This document shows positions 43,829-54,500 of a stretch of 64,000 nt of DNA, piece by piece. The position numbers and the translations under genes were made by a program. Under the pieces are notes generated by a model, which was given only the letters and a program-made list of their open reading frames with translations, was not told the DNA's origin and did no database searches. How positions within the stretch are numbered: position 1 is the first letter of the stretch; every line of letters begins with the position of its first letter. Origin of the DNA: Micromonospora sp. M71_S20 (GTDB lineage Bacteria > Actinomycetota > Actinomycetes > Mycobacteriales > Micromonosporaceae). The stretch lies in NCBI RefSeq assembly GCF_003664255.1, contig NZ_RCCV01000001.1, positions 2,852,001-2,916,000 of the forward strand. Direction: 5' to 3'.

Positions 43829-45371
43829 AAGATCATCAGGGGTCCGAGCTGCGGGAACGCGGTTCGGGCCCTTTCTGCTGTCCGGCCTGTTGGGACGGTG
43901 GGTGTCACGTGGGTGCGATGTGGGTGCAGCCCCGGAAGCGACCTTCTCGCGGGTCTGTCGGGACGTGACCTGCGGCTTTGCGGCCTGCTTGCGCTTCGTC
44001 GGGGCCGGAGCACCTGTTTTCGGTTCGTCGGCGCCGGGGTGCCGGCTTTGGGGCCGCGGTCGGGCCGGTTCTTGCGGGCACTGGCTTTGATCTTTTTGCG
44101 GGTGCGACGGGCGGCGTTGAGGACCAGTCGGGCGGTGGCGTCGGCGCAGCGGCGTTGGATCTGCGGCAGGACGCTGGTGTAGGTGTCGGCGGTGACCACG
44201 ACGCTGGAGTGCCCGAGGAGGTCCTGCAGGGTTTTCAGGTCGGCGCCGGCTTCGTGGGCGAGGGACGCGGCGCCGTGGCGCAGGTCGTGCAGCCGCACCG
44301 GCGGCAGCCCGGCCCGGCGGACGAGGATTCGGAAGCGGGTGGTGGCGTAGTTCGGGTTGATCGGTTTGCCGTCGGCGCGGGTGAACACGTATCCGCTGTC
44401 GGTCCACGGCGTGCCGTTCTCCGCCGCCTCCGCCTTTCGGTCCTGCTCATGACGGCGGTGCACGCGCAGGATCTGCACGCTGCGTTTGTCGAGGGCGACC
44501 GACCGCCGCCCGGCGGGGGTCTTGGGTGCGCCTTGACGACCTGGTAGCCGGCGGTGGTGCGGTTGCGTTCGATGGTCAGGGTGCCGCGGTCGAGGTCGAT
44601 GTCTGACCACCGCAACCCGCACAGCTCACCGCGGCGCAGTCCGCGCAGCCCGGCGAGCCACCAGAGGGCGAACAGAGGGTCGTCGTTCACCGCACTGAGG
44701 AACTCGGCGAGCTGGTCGGCGGTCCAGACCGCCACGGCCGGCCGGGCGCCGGTCTGTTCCCAGGACTCGACGCGGGCGTCGGTCCAGACCGTGGCGTGGG
44801 GTTGCTGGTAGCCGCTGATCTCGATGTGCCGGGCCGGGTTGCAGTCCAGGACTCCTTCCTTGACCGCGAGGTTGAGGGCGGCCCGCAGGGTGGTGCGCAG
44901 ATGGTTCATTGCCGAGGCCGACTGGGGGCGGCCCTTGCTGTTTCTCGTCGCCGCTATCTGAGCGAACACGGTGCGCAGGAGCGGGGCGTCGAGGTCGGCC
45001 AGGCGGTAGCGGCCGAGGTGGGGGATGAGGACGGTGTCGACGTCGCGGGTGTAGTGAAAGCGGGTGGTGGGCCGGATCTTCGTGCGGTTGTCGAGCCAGT
45101 GCCGCAGCCACCGCTCGACCGTCCAGCCCTGAGCCGTCCGGTCGGCCTCGGTCGTGGTCAGCCATCCGTCGCGGGCGTGGCGGGCGGCGGCCTGCGAGGG
45201 GTAGCCACCGCGGCGGACCCGCTCGGAGCGGCCGAGCAGGTTCGTCGCGGAGCAGTGGAAGTACCAGGTGCCATGGCCACGTTCGCCCAGTCGGGGGCAG
45301 GACTGTTCTAGCCGCCGCCGTTGGTCGTCCCGGCACCCGCACCGTTTGAGGATCACACCCGAGGCCGTCAT
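43801..45371 (-). pseudogene. int: Tyrosine recombinase (phage-type integrase), frameshifted
   Basis: The N-terminal part (from ATG 45371) has the SAM-like core-binding region (WTVERWLRHWLDNRTKIRPT) and the first catalytic arginine in LAGLRGLRRGELCGLRW. After YQVVKA the frame breaks near 44520. The continuation in another frame, APKTPAGRRSVALDKRSVQI, includes HDLRHGAASLAHEAG, LLGHSSVVVTADTY and the tyrosine. All catalytic residues exist but across two frames, so the gene is dead or carries a sequencing error. The basic C-terminal tail ends inside the tRNA fragment. No xis was found upstream. Confidence 0.85.
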
Positions 45372-45904
45372 GAGCGTGCCCTTCTGAAGGAGTCACCTGT
45401 TGCACCGACGCTGCCCGACCTGTGGGTACGGGCACGTCTCTCGACGCTCGCCACCTGTGACTTCCGGACATCCGCACACTTGCCCACCCGAGAACCACGG
45501 TGCAACTCTCGTCGACGGCCGAGGCCCAGGCAGTGGGTAGGGCCGGTCTGGCCAGGTCGCTCCAGCTGGCGTCATGGGGCACTCATGGGCGACGGTGACG
45601 GGACAAAGGTTCCTCTCCGCGAGATGCCGATACGTCGATCGCTGAGCGCCACGGCCCGAATGGACCAGGGTCCTGGTAAAGACGAAGTGTGGGGCGGCGC
45701 GTTCTTGCTGCGGACGCAGGAGAGTCGCCGTCGCTCTTGCGGGCCGCCGCCTCCCGACCACGTCGTCGCACCCTGAACGGCGACCGGTGCAGGACCTACC
45801 GCGCTAGTTGTCCGGTTCGCCCGGTTGCGCTGCCACAAGATTTAACTGGAGTCGCGCGTTTGCCCATGACTGCTAAATCCTGGATTTGTGGCAAACTTTG
45901 ACGC
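45372..45904. other. Intergenic stretch between int and AbiE-type pair
   Basis: 533 bases with divergent flanking genes. Open frames here are short and unconvincing; no excisionase gene is recognised. The last 50 bases hold the operator-like inverted repeats of the antitoxin gene. Confidence 0.4.
45858..45896 (+). promoter_or_regulatory. Nested inverted repeats before the AbiEi-like gene
   Basis: GTTTGCC (45858-45864) pairs with GGCAAAC (45890-45896), and inside lies aaatcc-t-ggattt (45875-45887). The pair ends 8 bases before the ATG. AbiEi antitoxins are known to repress their own operon through inverted repeats, so this is a likely operator and core promoter. Confidence 0.5.
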
Positions 45905-46990
45905 ATGAACGGCCCCACTGAGCAGGAATTGCTGACCGCCGCGTTCGACCAGTTCACCGAGCTGATCACGGACGACGACATGAAGGTCAACCGCCGGGCC
46001 TTCGAGGACGGCGACGCAGGACACGACGCCATGTGGGACATCCAGGCGGCGAACTACCACTGCACGCTCATCGTCCAGGCGTTCAGGCGCTTCATCCCGC
46101 GCGACGTTGACCGTGTGCTAGGTGGAAACCACCAGCTCATGCGCCGGGTCGTCCGAGAACCGATCATCGTCGTCGCGCCCTGGCTCAGCCCGCGTTCAAG
46201 GGAAGTGCTCCGCGAGCAGGACATCAACTACATCGACCTCACCGGAAATGTTCTAGTCCGGATCCCGCGGCCAGCGATTCACATCAGGCTCGATGGCGCC
46301 CAGCAGGACCCGAACCCGCCGGCGAAGCCACCCGTCCGGCTCAAAGGTCCCGGCAGCAACGCTCTGGTACGCGTGCTCACCGACTACGCACCGCCGTATC
46401 GGCTCGTAGATCTCGCTGCGGCCAGTGGCCTCAGCAACGCCTACGTCTCGCGCACTCTGACCGCACTCGTCGACGACCGCCTAGTCGAACGCGACCCGAG
46501 CAGCAAGGCTGTCACCCGCGTCGACTGGCGAGAACTGCTGCGCGCCCGAGCGCAGCACTACAACCTGCTCAAGAGCAACCGCAGCCAGACCTATATCGCA
46601 CGAACCGGCGTCCCATCGCTGCTGCGGAGGCTCAGCAACGACGACCAGGCCGTCATCACCGGCAGCTATGCCGCAAACGAGTACGTGCAGATTGCCGCCC
46701 CGACGCAGCTCGCCCTCTACGTCCCCGACATCGCCGCGACCGCATCCCGATTCGAGCTCATGCCCACACAGCAGGGCGCCAACATCATCCTGCTCACCGC
46801 AGCCGACGCATCCCAACTGGCCCGTGCCCGCATGGCCGAAGACGGCACATTCCACGTTGGACTTTCACAGCTCGTCATGGATTGCCTGGCGGGCAACGGC
46901 CGTCTCCCAGAGGAGGGCGAGGCACTGCTGGACTGGATGTCGGGCGATCCCGCGGCCTGGCGCCAAGACCATCTGCCCAAGCCGGTGTAG
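45905..46990 (+). CDS. AbiEi-type antitoxin / transcriptional repressor
   Basis: 361 aa. A central winged helix is clear (LVDLAAASGLSNAYVSRTLT, ALVDDRLVERD). The N-terminal region (QAFRRFIPRDVDRVLGGNHQ) and INYIDLTGNVLVRIPRPAIH fit the restriction-like part of the larger AbiEi/HTH proteins. The C-terminal half includes ITGSYAANEYVQIAAPTQLA, a typical AbiEi antitoxin stretch. It precedes the NTase gene by 9 bases, the usual antitoxin-toxin order of type IV AbiE pairs. ATG 45905 follows the inverted-repeat operator and may be leaderless. Confidence 0.75.
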   Translation: MNGPTEQELLTAAFDQFTELITDDDMKVNRRAFEDGDAGHDAMWDIQAANYHCTLIVQAFRRFIPRDVDRVLGGNHQLMRRVVREPIIVVAPWLSPRSREVLREQDINYIDLTGNVLVRIPRPAIHIRLDGAQQDPNPPAKPPVRLKGPGSNALVRVLTDYAPPYRLVDLAAASGLSNAYVSRTLTALVDDRLVERDPSSKAVTRVDWRELLRARAQHYNLLKSNRSQTYIARTGVPSLLRRLSNDDQAVITGSYAANEYVQIAAPTQLALYVPDIAATASRFELMPTQQGANIILLTAADASQLARARMAEDGTFHVGLSQLVMDCLAGNGRLPEEGEALLDWMSGDPAAWRQDHLPKPV

Positions 46991-46999
46991 CGTCGGCGG

Positions 47000-47887
47000 G
47001 TGACCGCGCCCGATCCCCTCGTGTACGTGGCTGCCCGCCGCGTCCTCCTCAACGCACTGGACGCTCTTGGCGAGCACCGCGCCGCCGTTGTACTGGTGGG
47101 CGCGCAGGCGATCTACCTGCAGGCGGGCGAGGCGGACCTAGAGGTCAGCGTCGCCCCGTTCACCGCCGACGCTGACCTGAGCATCGACCCGGCCAGGCTC
47201 GGCCCCGACCCGCGCATCGCCGAAGCGATGACCGAAGCAGGCTTCACCCTCAAGGTGAAGACCGACAACGGCGGCATCGAACCGGGCACGTGGCTGGCAC
47301 CCGCAAAGATCGAAAAAGAGACCGTGTTCGTCCCCGTCGACCTCCTCGTTCCCGAAGCGCTCGCACCCGGACGAGGCAAACGCGACGCCCGGCTGCCCGA
47401 CCACGGAAAGAACGCCACCCGCTGGACGCCAGGACTCGAAGCGACCATCGTCGACAACACCGAGATGACGGTCGGCAGCCTCGAACCAGACCTCGACATC
47501 CGGCAAGCCACGATCAGAGTGGCGGGCCCCGCAGCCCTCCTGGTCGCCAAGAGCCACAAGATCGCAGACCGGCTGACTGACAGCGACCGCGGTCGCGCGC
47601 ATCGCGTCAAGCCCAAGGACTGCGCCGATGTCATCCGGCTAATGCGGGCTCCCACACCGCCGGACGCCGTCGGCACCCGTCTGGCCGAACTCGCCATGAA
47701 CCCCATATGTGGCGCCAGCGTCGCCGCCGGCGTCGACCGCCTAGTCGCGCAGTTCGGCGGGCCAAGCAGCCCTGGCGTCGATCTCGCAGTCACGGCGCTG
47801 GCCGGAGCGCTTCCCGAGGAACTGCTGCGTGGGCTAGCCCCCATCTACGTTGAGACGATGCTCCGCGCCTATCGGGGGCGCTCTTAA
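47000..47887 (+). CDS. AbiEii-type nucleotidyltransferase toxin
   Basis: 295 aa from GTG 47000. NTase-fold features: VLVGAQAIYLQAGEADLEV (G-[GS] helix in relaxed form), then FTADADLSID with the DxD pair, and a third acidic strand TVFVPVDLLVPEAL. A lysine-bearing helix (ALLVAKSHKIADR) corresponds to the AbiEii conserved region. Toxins of this class transfer nucleotides and stop growth on phage infection. It is coupled to the AbiEi-like gene 9 bases upstream. The glycine-serine motif is divergent (GAQA), so activity is uncertain. Confidence 0.75.
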   Translation: MTAPDPLVYVAARRVLLNALDALGEHRAAVVLVGAQAIYLQAGEADLEVSVAPFTADADLSIDPARLGPDPRIAEAMTEAGFTLKVKTDNGGIEPGTWLAPAKIEKETVFVPVDLLVPEALAPGRGKRDARLPDHGKNATRWTPGLEATIVDNTEMTVGSLEPDLDIRQATIRVAGPAALLVAKSHKIADRLTDSDRGRAHRVKPKDCADVIRLMRAPTPPDAVGTRLAELAMNPICGASVAAGVDRLVAQFGGPSSPGVDLAVTALAGALPEELLRGLAPIYVETMLRAYRGRS

Positions 47888-47986
47888 GGATCTTGCTCCC
47901 AGGTATCGAGTAGTTGATCAAAGCATCCAGTTCGGGCCCCGGTCGGTGCCGGTGGGGCTCCCGCTGCGGCGATGGTGATGGGTGTG

Positions 47987-48061
47987 GTGCTCCATGGGTG
48001 CTCGGATGTCGGCACTCCATCAGCACGGACGCGACTGTTCCAGCATCGCAGCAGTTTCACC
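47987..48061 (+). repeat. Upstream repeat, copy 1 (truncated)
   Basis: Bases 48002-48059 share tgctcgg, cggcac, atcagcacgg and gcgactgttccagcatcgca with copies at 58609 and 60451. Here the repeat runs straight into the tRNA fragment at ttcacc, so about 140 bases present in the other copies are missing. Confidence 0.75.
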
Positions 48062-48094
48062 CTACGGATCAGATTCGAGTCCCTTCGGGCGCAC
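48062..48094 (+). other. tRNA-Arg(ACG) 3'-half fragment, copy 2 (internally deleted)
   Basis: ctacggatcaga joins directly to ttcgagtccc and cgggcgcac; about 10 bases of the variable loop and T stem are lost compared with copies 1 and 3. It could not fold as a tRNA half. The flanking terminator is intact. Confidence 0.85.
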
Positions 48095-48097
48095 TAC

Positions 48098-48144
48098 AGG
48101 ATCAAGGCCGTGACCAGCGAAACGCCGGTCACGGCCTTGATCCT
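48098..48144 (+). terminator. tRNA-type terminator after copy 2
   Basis: aggatcaaggccgtgacc (48098-48115) pairs perfectly with 48127-48144 over 18 bp with an 11-base loop. Copies 3 and 4 carry the same hairpin core, so this is the native terminator of the tRNA gene family copy. Confidence 0.8.
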
Positions 48145-48221
48145 TTGCCCGGATGTGCCGTGATCTCCCACGATGTGGGAGTTTGGTGCTCGGTTGTCAC
48201 TGTGCTGTCAGAGCGGGGGAT

Positions 48222-48440
48222 CGTGTCGCCCTCGTCGGGTACGGCCGGGTCTCTACCCGCGAGCAGTACCTCGATCGGCAGGAGGCCGCGCTGACGGCGG
48301 CCGGCTGCACGCGGTGCTTCTTCGGTAAGGCCAGCGGAAGAAACGCCGGCCGGCAGGGCATCGCCGACGCGTTCGGCTATATGCGGCCTGGCGACGTGCT
48401 GACCGTGGTGTCGCTCGACCGGCTTGTTGGGGCTGGTCAG
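48222..48440 (+). pseudogene. Serine recombinase (resolvase) N-terminal remnant
   Basis: VALVGYGRVSTREQYLDRQE with the nucleophile serine in GRVST, then AALTAAGCTRCFFGKASGRN and RPGDVLTVVSLDRL, is the catalytic front of a small resolvase/invertase. It breaks at LDRLVG, losing the helical arm and DNA-binding domain, and no start codon with context remains. Immediately after it, minus-strand sequence (48462-48530) looks like the start of another transposase. The remnant marks an old recombination junction. Confidence 0.8.
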
Positions 48441-48578
48441 GGTAGTGGGGCACAACCTTGAGTGCAGGTTGTCGATGCATGGTGTTCGCCTTGCATCACG
48501 AAACTAGAGCATCGACACATTGACATTCCTGATATCCTTCGCGGACTGTGATCATCCCGTAACGGAGGGTGTTGGATT

Positions 48579-51500
48579 GTGGGTAGGTTACGTTGGCCAT
48601 TGATCGTGGTCCTGGTGTTGGCCCTGGTGGTCACGCTCGGCGGGATGGAGACGCTGTCGTCACGGCGAGATCCCGGGGGTGAAACGACAGCGGCCGCCGA
48701 CGGTCGGGGCGGGGAGGGTCTTCTCTCCCGGCTGGGCGATGCCGCGAAGGGCTTGGTCGACGGCGGGTCGCGTCCGGCGAAGCCGGAGGTCGTCGCTGCC
48801 GGGCTGGCGGTGCAGGAGAAGGCGGCGCCGGCGAAGGTGTGGCCGGCGCAGAAGCGCGTCAGGGAGCTCGTCGGTAAGCGTACTGAGCGCGGTCGTGTGT
48901 ATCAGCTGTCCGATGGGCGGATGCAGGCGGAGATTTCGGCGGTGCCGCTGCACTACAAGGACGGCAAGGGGCGATTCCAGCAGATCGATACGACGGTGCG
49001 CCCGACGAAGGACAAGGGCTATGTCCAGGGCAACCGGACCAACAGCTTCGCCAGCCTTTTCGGCGACAGTTCCGATGATCTTGTGCGTTTCGAGCGCGAC
49101 GGCCGCAGCATCGAGTTGGGTCTGGCTGGCGCAGCCAGAGGCGTTACGCCGAAGGTCTCAGGTTCGACGGTCACCTATCCGGGCTTGGCCGGCGGGGCGG
49201 ACATCGTCTACGACGTGACGTCCACCGCCCTCAAGGAGAAAATCGTTCTGCGTCGGGCGCCAGCTGGGCCGGTGTCGTGGACGTTCACGCTGGAAACAGC
49301 CGGCTTGACCGTGCAGCAGCGTAAGGACGGGTCGATCGCGTTCGTACCTCCGTCCGGTGGCGAGCCGGTCTTCGTGATGCCAGCGCCGTTCATGTACGAC
49401 GACAAGGACGACGTGTCCTCGCCGCACGGGAAGGTGTGGAGCGACAAGGTCACCCAAAAGGTGACGCGGGTGTATGGCCAGACGACGGTGACGGTGTCGG
49501 CGGACGCTGGCTGGCTCGCCGACCCGGCGCGGGTCTATCCGGTGGTCATCGACCCGACCATCAAGATCCAGCCTGTTCCGGACGACGCGCAGGACGTGGC
49601 CATCTACTCGGGCAACACCGCCAAGAACTACAACGACACGTACCAGTTGCCGGTTGGTACCGACGAGACCCAAGCGTGGCGGTCGCTGCTCAAGTTCGAT
49701 GTGGCGGGCGCGGTACCGGCGAACACGCCGATCGACGACGCGCAGTTGCAGTTGTACTACTCGCAAACCCTCCCGCAGTGGGCCTACGACGTGCCGATGG
49801 AGGCGCGGCGGGTCACCACGGCATGGACCGAGGATGGTGCGACGTGGGCGAACATGAACGCCAACATCGCCGGCGCCCCGGCGGGCAATGTGGTGGTCAA
49901 GGACGACGGTGACGCCGGCACGTCCGTGGTCGGTAGTTGGCCGTCCTCGGGCAGCACGCTGACCTCGAAGGCGGTCGGTACCGACTACCGATACCACGGC
50001 AGTTCCGCCTCGACAGACACCCACACGTGGGTGCCGACGATCACCGAGTCGGGTGACTACCAGGTGGAGGTGCACTACGTCGGCTATTCCGACCGCCCCA
50101 CGAATGCGCCCTACACCGTCCATTATAGCGGCGGATCGAAGACCTATCCCGTGGACCAGACCACTCCGGCGAGCGCCGGGAAGTGGGTCACCCTCGGCAC
50201 CCACCCGTTCGTGGCGGGCACGACCGGGAAGGTCGTTCTCAACGGTGTGCCGGGAACGTCCGCGATCGCCGACGCGGTGCGGTTCACCAAGGCCGGCGCG
50301 GTGAAGAAGTACGCGAAGTCGAGCGTGTGGAACTCGTTCCCGGTCCGCAATCTCGTGCAGGACTGGGTCAACGGCACTCACCCCAACCACGGCTTCATGA
50401 TCAAGGCGCTGGACGAGTCGACCAAGGACCGTGGTGGGCCGGTCTACGAGGCGTCGGAGTACGCGTACGCCAACGACCGGCGGGACTTCAACCTGCCGAA
50501 GCTCGTCGTGACGTACGGCCGGCCGGGGGTGACGGTCGCCCCGCCGACCACGATCACCTCGACCGGTGCGGTGCTGGGCTGGCCGGCGTATGTCGATCCG
50601 TCGTCAGGCACCGGCGACGACATCGTGGAGTACCAGGTGCACCGCAGTGTGCACCAGACGTTCACGCCGTCGGCGGCGACGCTGGTCGCGCCGGTCTCGG
50701 CAGGCACACTGACCTATCAGGACACGACGGCGGTGCCGACGGCGGCGGACAACACCAACCCGATGGCCCGGAAGTTCTACTACTACATGGTCGCGGTCAA
50801 GACCCAGGACGGGCAGCTGACCGCCGGGCCGACGCAGCCGGCGATGCTGCCGAAGGCCGGTCAGATCACCCGGATCTACCGCACCGGGGTCACCGACACC
50901 ACCCTGTCGGCCGCCCGGCCCACTCAGAACGTGGACGTCTACGACGGCGACCCGTACGTCGGACCGGGTAACAACTCGACCGTCTACGGTGACAGTCGTG
51001 GTGTGGTGAAGTTCCCGACGCTGACCGGCGTCCCGGCCGACGCGCAGGTCGTTGGTGCCGAACTGCGGATGTACAACACGTACCTCTACCCCGGCAGCGA
51101 CACCGACGAGTACGTCGACGTCCACCGCCTCACCCGCACGTTCGACGAGGCCACCGCTACGTGGACGAAGGCCAATGCCACCACCGCGTGGACCACGCCC
51201 GGCGGTGACTACGACACCACCTGGAAAGCCGGCTTCAACGGGTTCACCAACGACCCGGAGTGGGCGACGTGGGACGTCACCAACCCCGTGAAGGGCTGGG
51301 TCGCCACGCCGACGAGCAACACCGGCTTCCTGCTGCGCATGCGCGACGAGGCCACCGCGACCGCCCGGGCGATGCTGCTCTCCTCCGAAGGTGAGGAGCC
51401 GCTGCTGCGCCCGACGCTGGAGGTGACCTACCTCGAGCAGAGCGCCGAGTCGACCTACTACGCGGCCTCCACGCCGCAGACGCTCACCCCAAACGCCACC

Positions 51501-54500
51501 TACACCGTTCCGGTGACTGTGTCGAACCCGACGCTGGCGGCGTGGAACCCGACGGACTGGGAGTTGTCGTACGACTGGAAGCGGGCCGACGGCGTCACCG
51601 ACGGCACGGACGCCAGCTACGAGCTGCGCACCCCGCTGCCCGCGAGCATCGCGGCGGGCGGCACCGTCGACGTCACCGCTCAAGTGAAGACGCCGCCGTC
51701 GTCGACGGAGGGCAGTAAACGCACCGAATACATCCTGCGGTGGCAGCTACGCAACAAGATCACCGGTAAGTGGCTCTCCGAAACCACGCCGATCCAGGCG
51801 CTGCCGCAGAACGTGGCGGTGGAGGAGCCGACCTCCGACCAGCTCGGTCTGGAGAAGTTCTACTCGTACGCGGGCAAGAACACCGGCGCCGGCGGCACCC
51901 TGATGAACAACCTGTACGCCGGCAACACCGTCTGGTCGTACAACGCGTTCAGCAACCCGTCACGAGGCCTGTCGACGTTCGTCCGCCTCGCCTACAACTC
52001 CCTCGACACCAGTGACACCGTCGCAGGGTACGGCTGGTCGTTGCAGGCGTCGTCGATGATGCGCCTGGGCACCCCCCTCGATTTCCACCCCAACCCGAAT
52101 CCGACGAAGGTCACCCTCACCGACGGTGACGGCACCAGCCACTGGTTCACCTGGGACGTCACCGCGAACGAGTGGAAGGCGCCCAAGGGTGTGCACCTGC
52201 ACCTGCAGAAGCACAGCAGCGTGGACTGTAAGCCGAACACGCAGGAGCCGAGGGCGTGGGTGCTCACCAGGCCCGACCGCACGCAGTTCTTCTACGACTG
52301 CGAGGGCTTCCTGTCCAGCACGGTCGACAACAACGGCAATGAGATGCGCTTCGTCTACGAGGAGCGCAAATCCAACAACAAGCCGACGAAGTTCCTCAAG
52401 TACCTGCTTGACGCGACCGGCCGGCAGACCTTGACGATCGACTACTTCGCCAAGGGCCAGGCGTTCGACTACATCGACGACACCACCTGGACCCGACAGT
52501 CGGGCACCAACCTGACCAACCCGAAGATCATCGACCACGTCTCGCAGATCACCGACATCTCCGGACGCAAGCTCACCTTCACCTACACGGACAAGGGCCT
52601 GCTCGGTGAGCTGATCGACGGCGCCGGCTCCAGCCAGCCGAAGACGTTCAAGTTCGCCTACGACATGACCCAGGGCAACAAGAACGTCAAGCTGGTCAAG
52701 GCTACCGACCCGCGCGGCAATGCCACCGACGTGACCTACAACTACCCGCAGACCGGTGACGACCCGAAGTGGCACTGGACCACCAAGTCGTACACCGACC
52801 GGCTCGACAACCTCACCCAGTTCGCCTACGTCGACCCGGACGGCCCGCAGGAAAACGCCGTCCACACGACGGTGACGGACGCGGAAAACCATGCCACCCA
52901 GTATCAGATGGACGGCTACGGCCGGCCCGCGCAGACAACCAACGCCAAGAACCAGGTCACGAACCTCGAATGGGACGGCGACCACAACGTCACCAAACTC
53001 ACCGAGGCCAACGGCGCCGTCTCCACCTGGGCGTACGACGCCAAGACCGGCTACCCGACCGAGATCAAGGACGCCGAGGCGGTCAGGAACGGCACGTCGG
53101 GCACGGTGTTGACCTACCAGCGGCAGCTCAACGGCTACGTCGCTGACCTTACCGAGAAGACCAGCCCTCAGGGGCGTAAGCACACCTTCGGCTACGAGGC
53201 CGACGGTGACCTCGCCTGGCTGGTCGACCCGATGGGCAACACCACCACCGACCCGGACGACTACAAGACCACCTACACCTACGACGCGTGGGGCCAGATG
53301 CTGACGGCCACCGACGCCAACGGCAACACCACCGTCAACAACAACTTCGATGCCAACGGCTATCCACAGACCATCACCGACGCGAAGAGCAAGTCGACGA
53401 CCTTCGTCTACGACGTACGCGGGCAGGTCACGACGGTCACCGACGCAGACCAGAAGGTCACCCAGCAAAACTACGACACCTTCGGCCGCCCGCTGGACAC
53501 CATAGTCCCAGTAAAGCAGTCCGAGGGGCGGTTCATTACCACTCCCGCGCCGACGTATGACCAGAACGACAACGTCCTGCAGTCGTACGCCCCGAACGGC
53601 GCGGTGAGCACAGCGCTCTACGACGAGGCCGACCAGATCATCCACACCTTGGCCCCGGTGGACGTCGCCGGAGACCCGCAGCGAAAGACGTCGTTCACCT
53701 ACGACAAGGTCGGCAACCTGCTCACCACGATCGAACCGAAGGGCAACCTCACTCCTGACGTGCCCGACGACTACGTCACCACCACCACCTATGACGCGAT
53801 CTACCAGTTGACCAGCGTCGTCAACGCCGAAGGCGACACGATCAGCTACGAGTACGACAACGTCGGCAACGTCGTGACGGTGGTCGATCCGCGTAAGAAC
53901 GCGACCGCCGACACCACCGACTACACCACGAAAATGGAGTACGACTGGGCGCACCGGCTTGTCAAGAGCATTGACGCGCTGGGCAAGTTCACCACCGCCA
54001 CCTACGACCTTGACGGTCTGGTCACGTCCACCGCCGACCAGCTCGGCAACATCACCGAGGTCACCCTCGACCCACGGGGCAAGCCGTCGCAGGTAAGGGT
54101 GCCGCACGTCGACAACGCCGGCACGATCACCCACCGCACCACCAAGTACGAGTACGACCAGGTCGGCAACCAGACGAAGGTGATCAGCCCGCGCGGGGTG
54201 GCGACCACCAACGACCCGGACGACTTCGCCACGGTTACCGTCTACGACGAGCTGAACCGGGTGAAGGAGACCCGCACCGCGTACGACGAGGACGATCCCC
54301 GCTACACCACGGCGGACGTCACCACCTACGACTACGACAACGTGGGCCGGCTGGCGAAGACGAGCATGCCCCCGTCGACGGGGGAGACGGTGCGCAACGA
54401 CACCACCTACACCTACTTCGACAACGGTTGGGCGCAGAGCAGCACCGACCCGTGGGACATCCGAACCACCTACGACTACAACGAACTGGGTGGGCAGACC

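Noticed and set aside
48462..48530. Start of a minus-strand transposase after the resolvase remnant (inverted repeat tgtcgatgc/gcatcgaca at 48470-48517)
   Set aside because: Only about 20 codons look meaningful; too short to name an IS family.
51960..54134. 724-codon minus-strand frame inside the RHS gene
   Set aside because: It is the antisense of YD repeats; the plus-strand RHS reading is clear and continuous.
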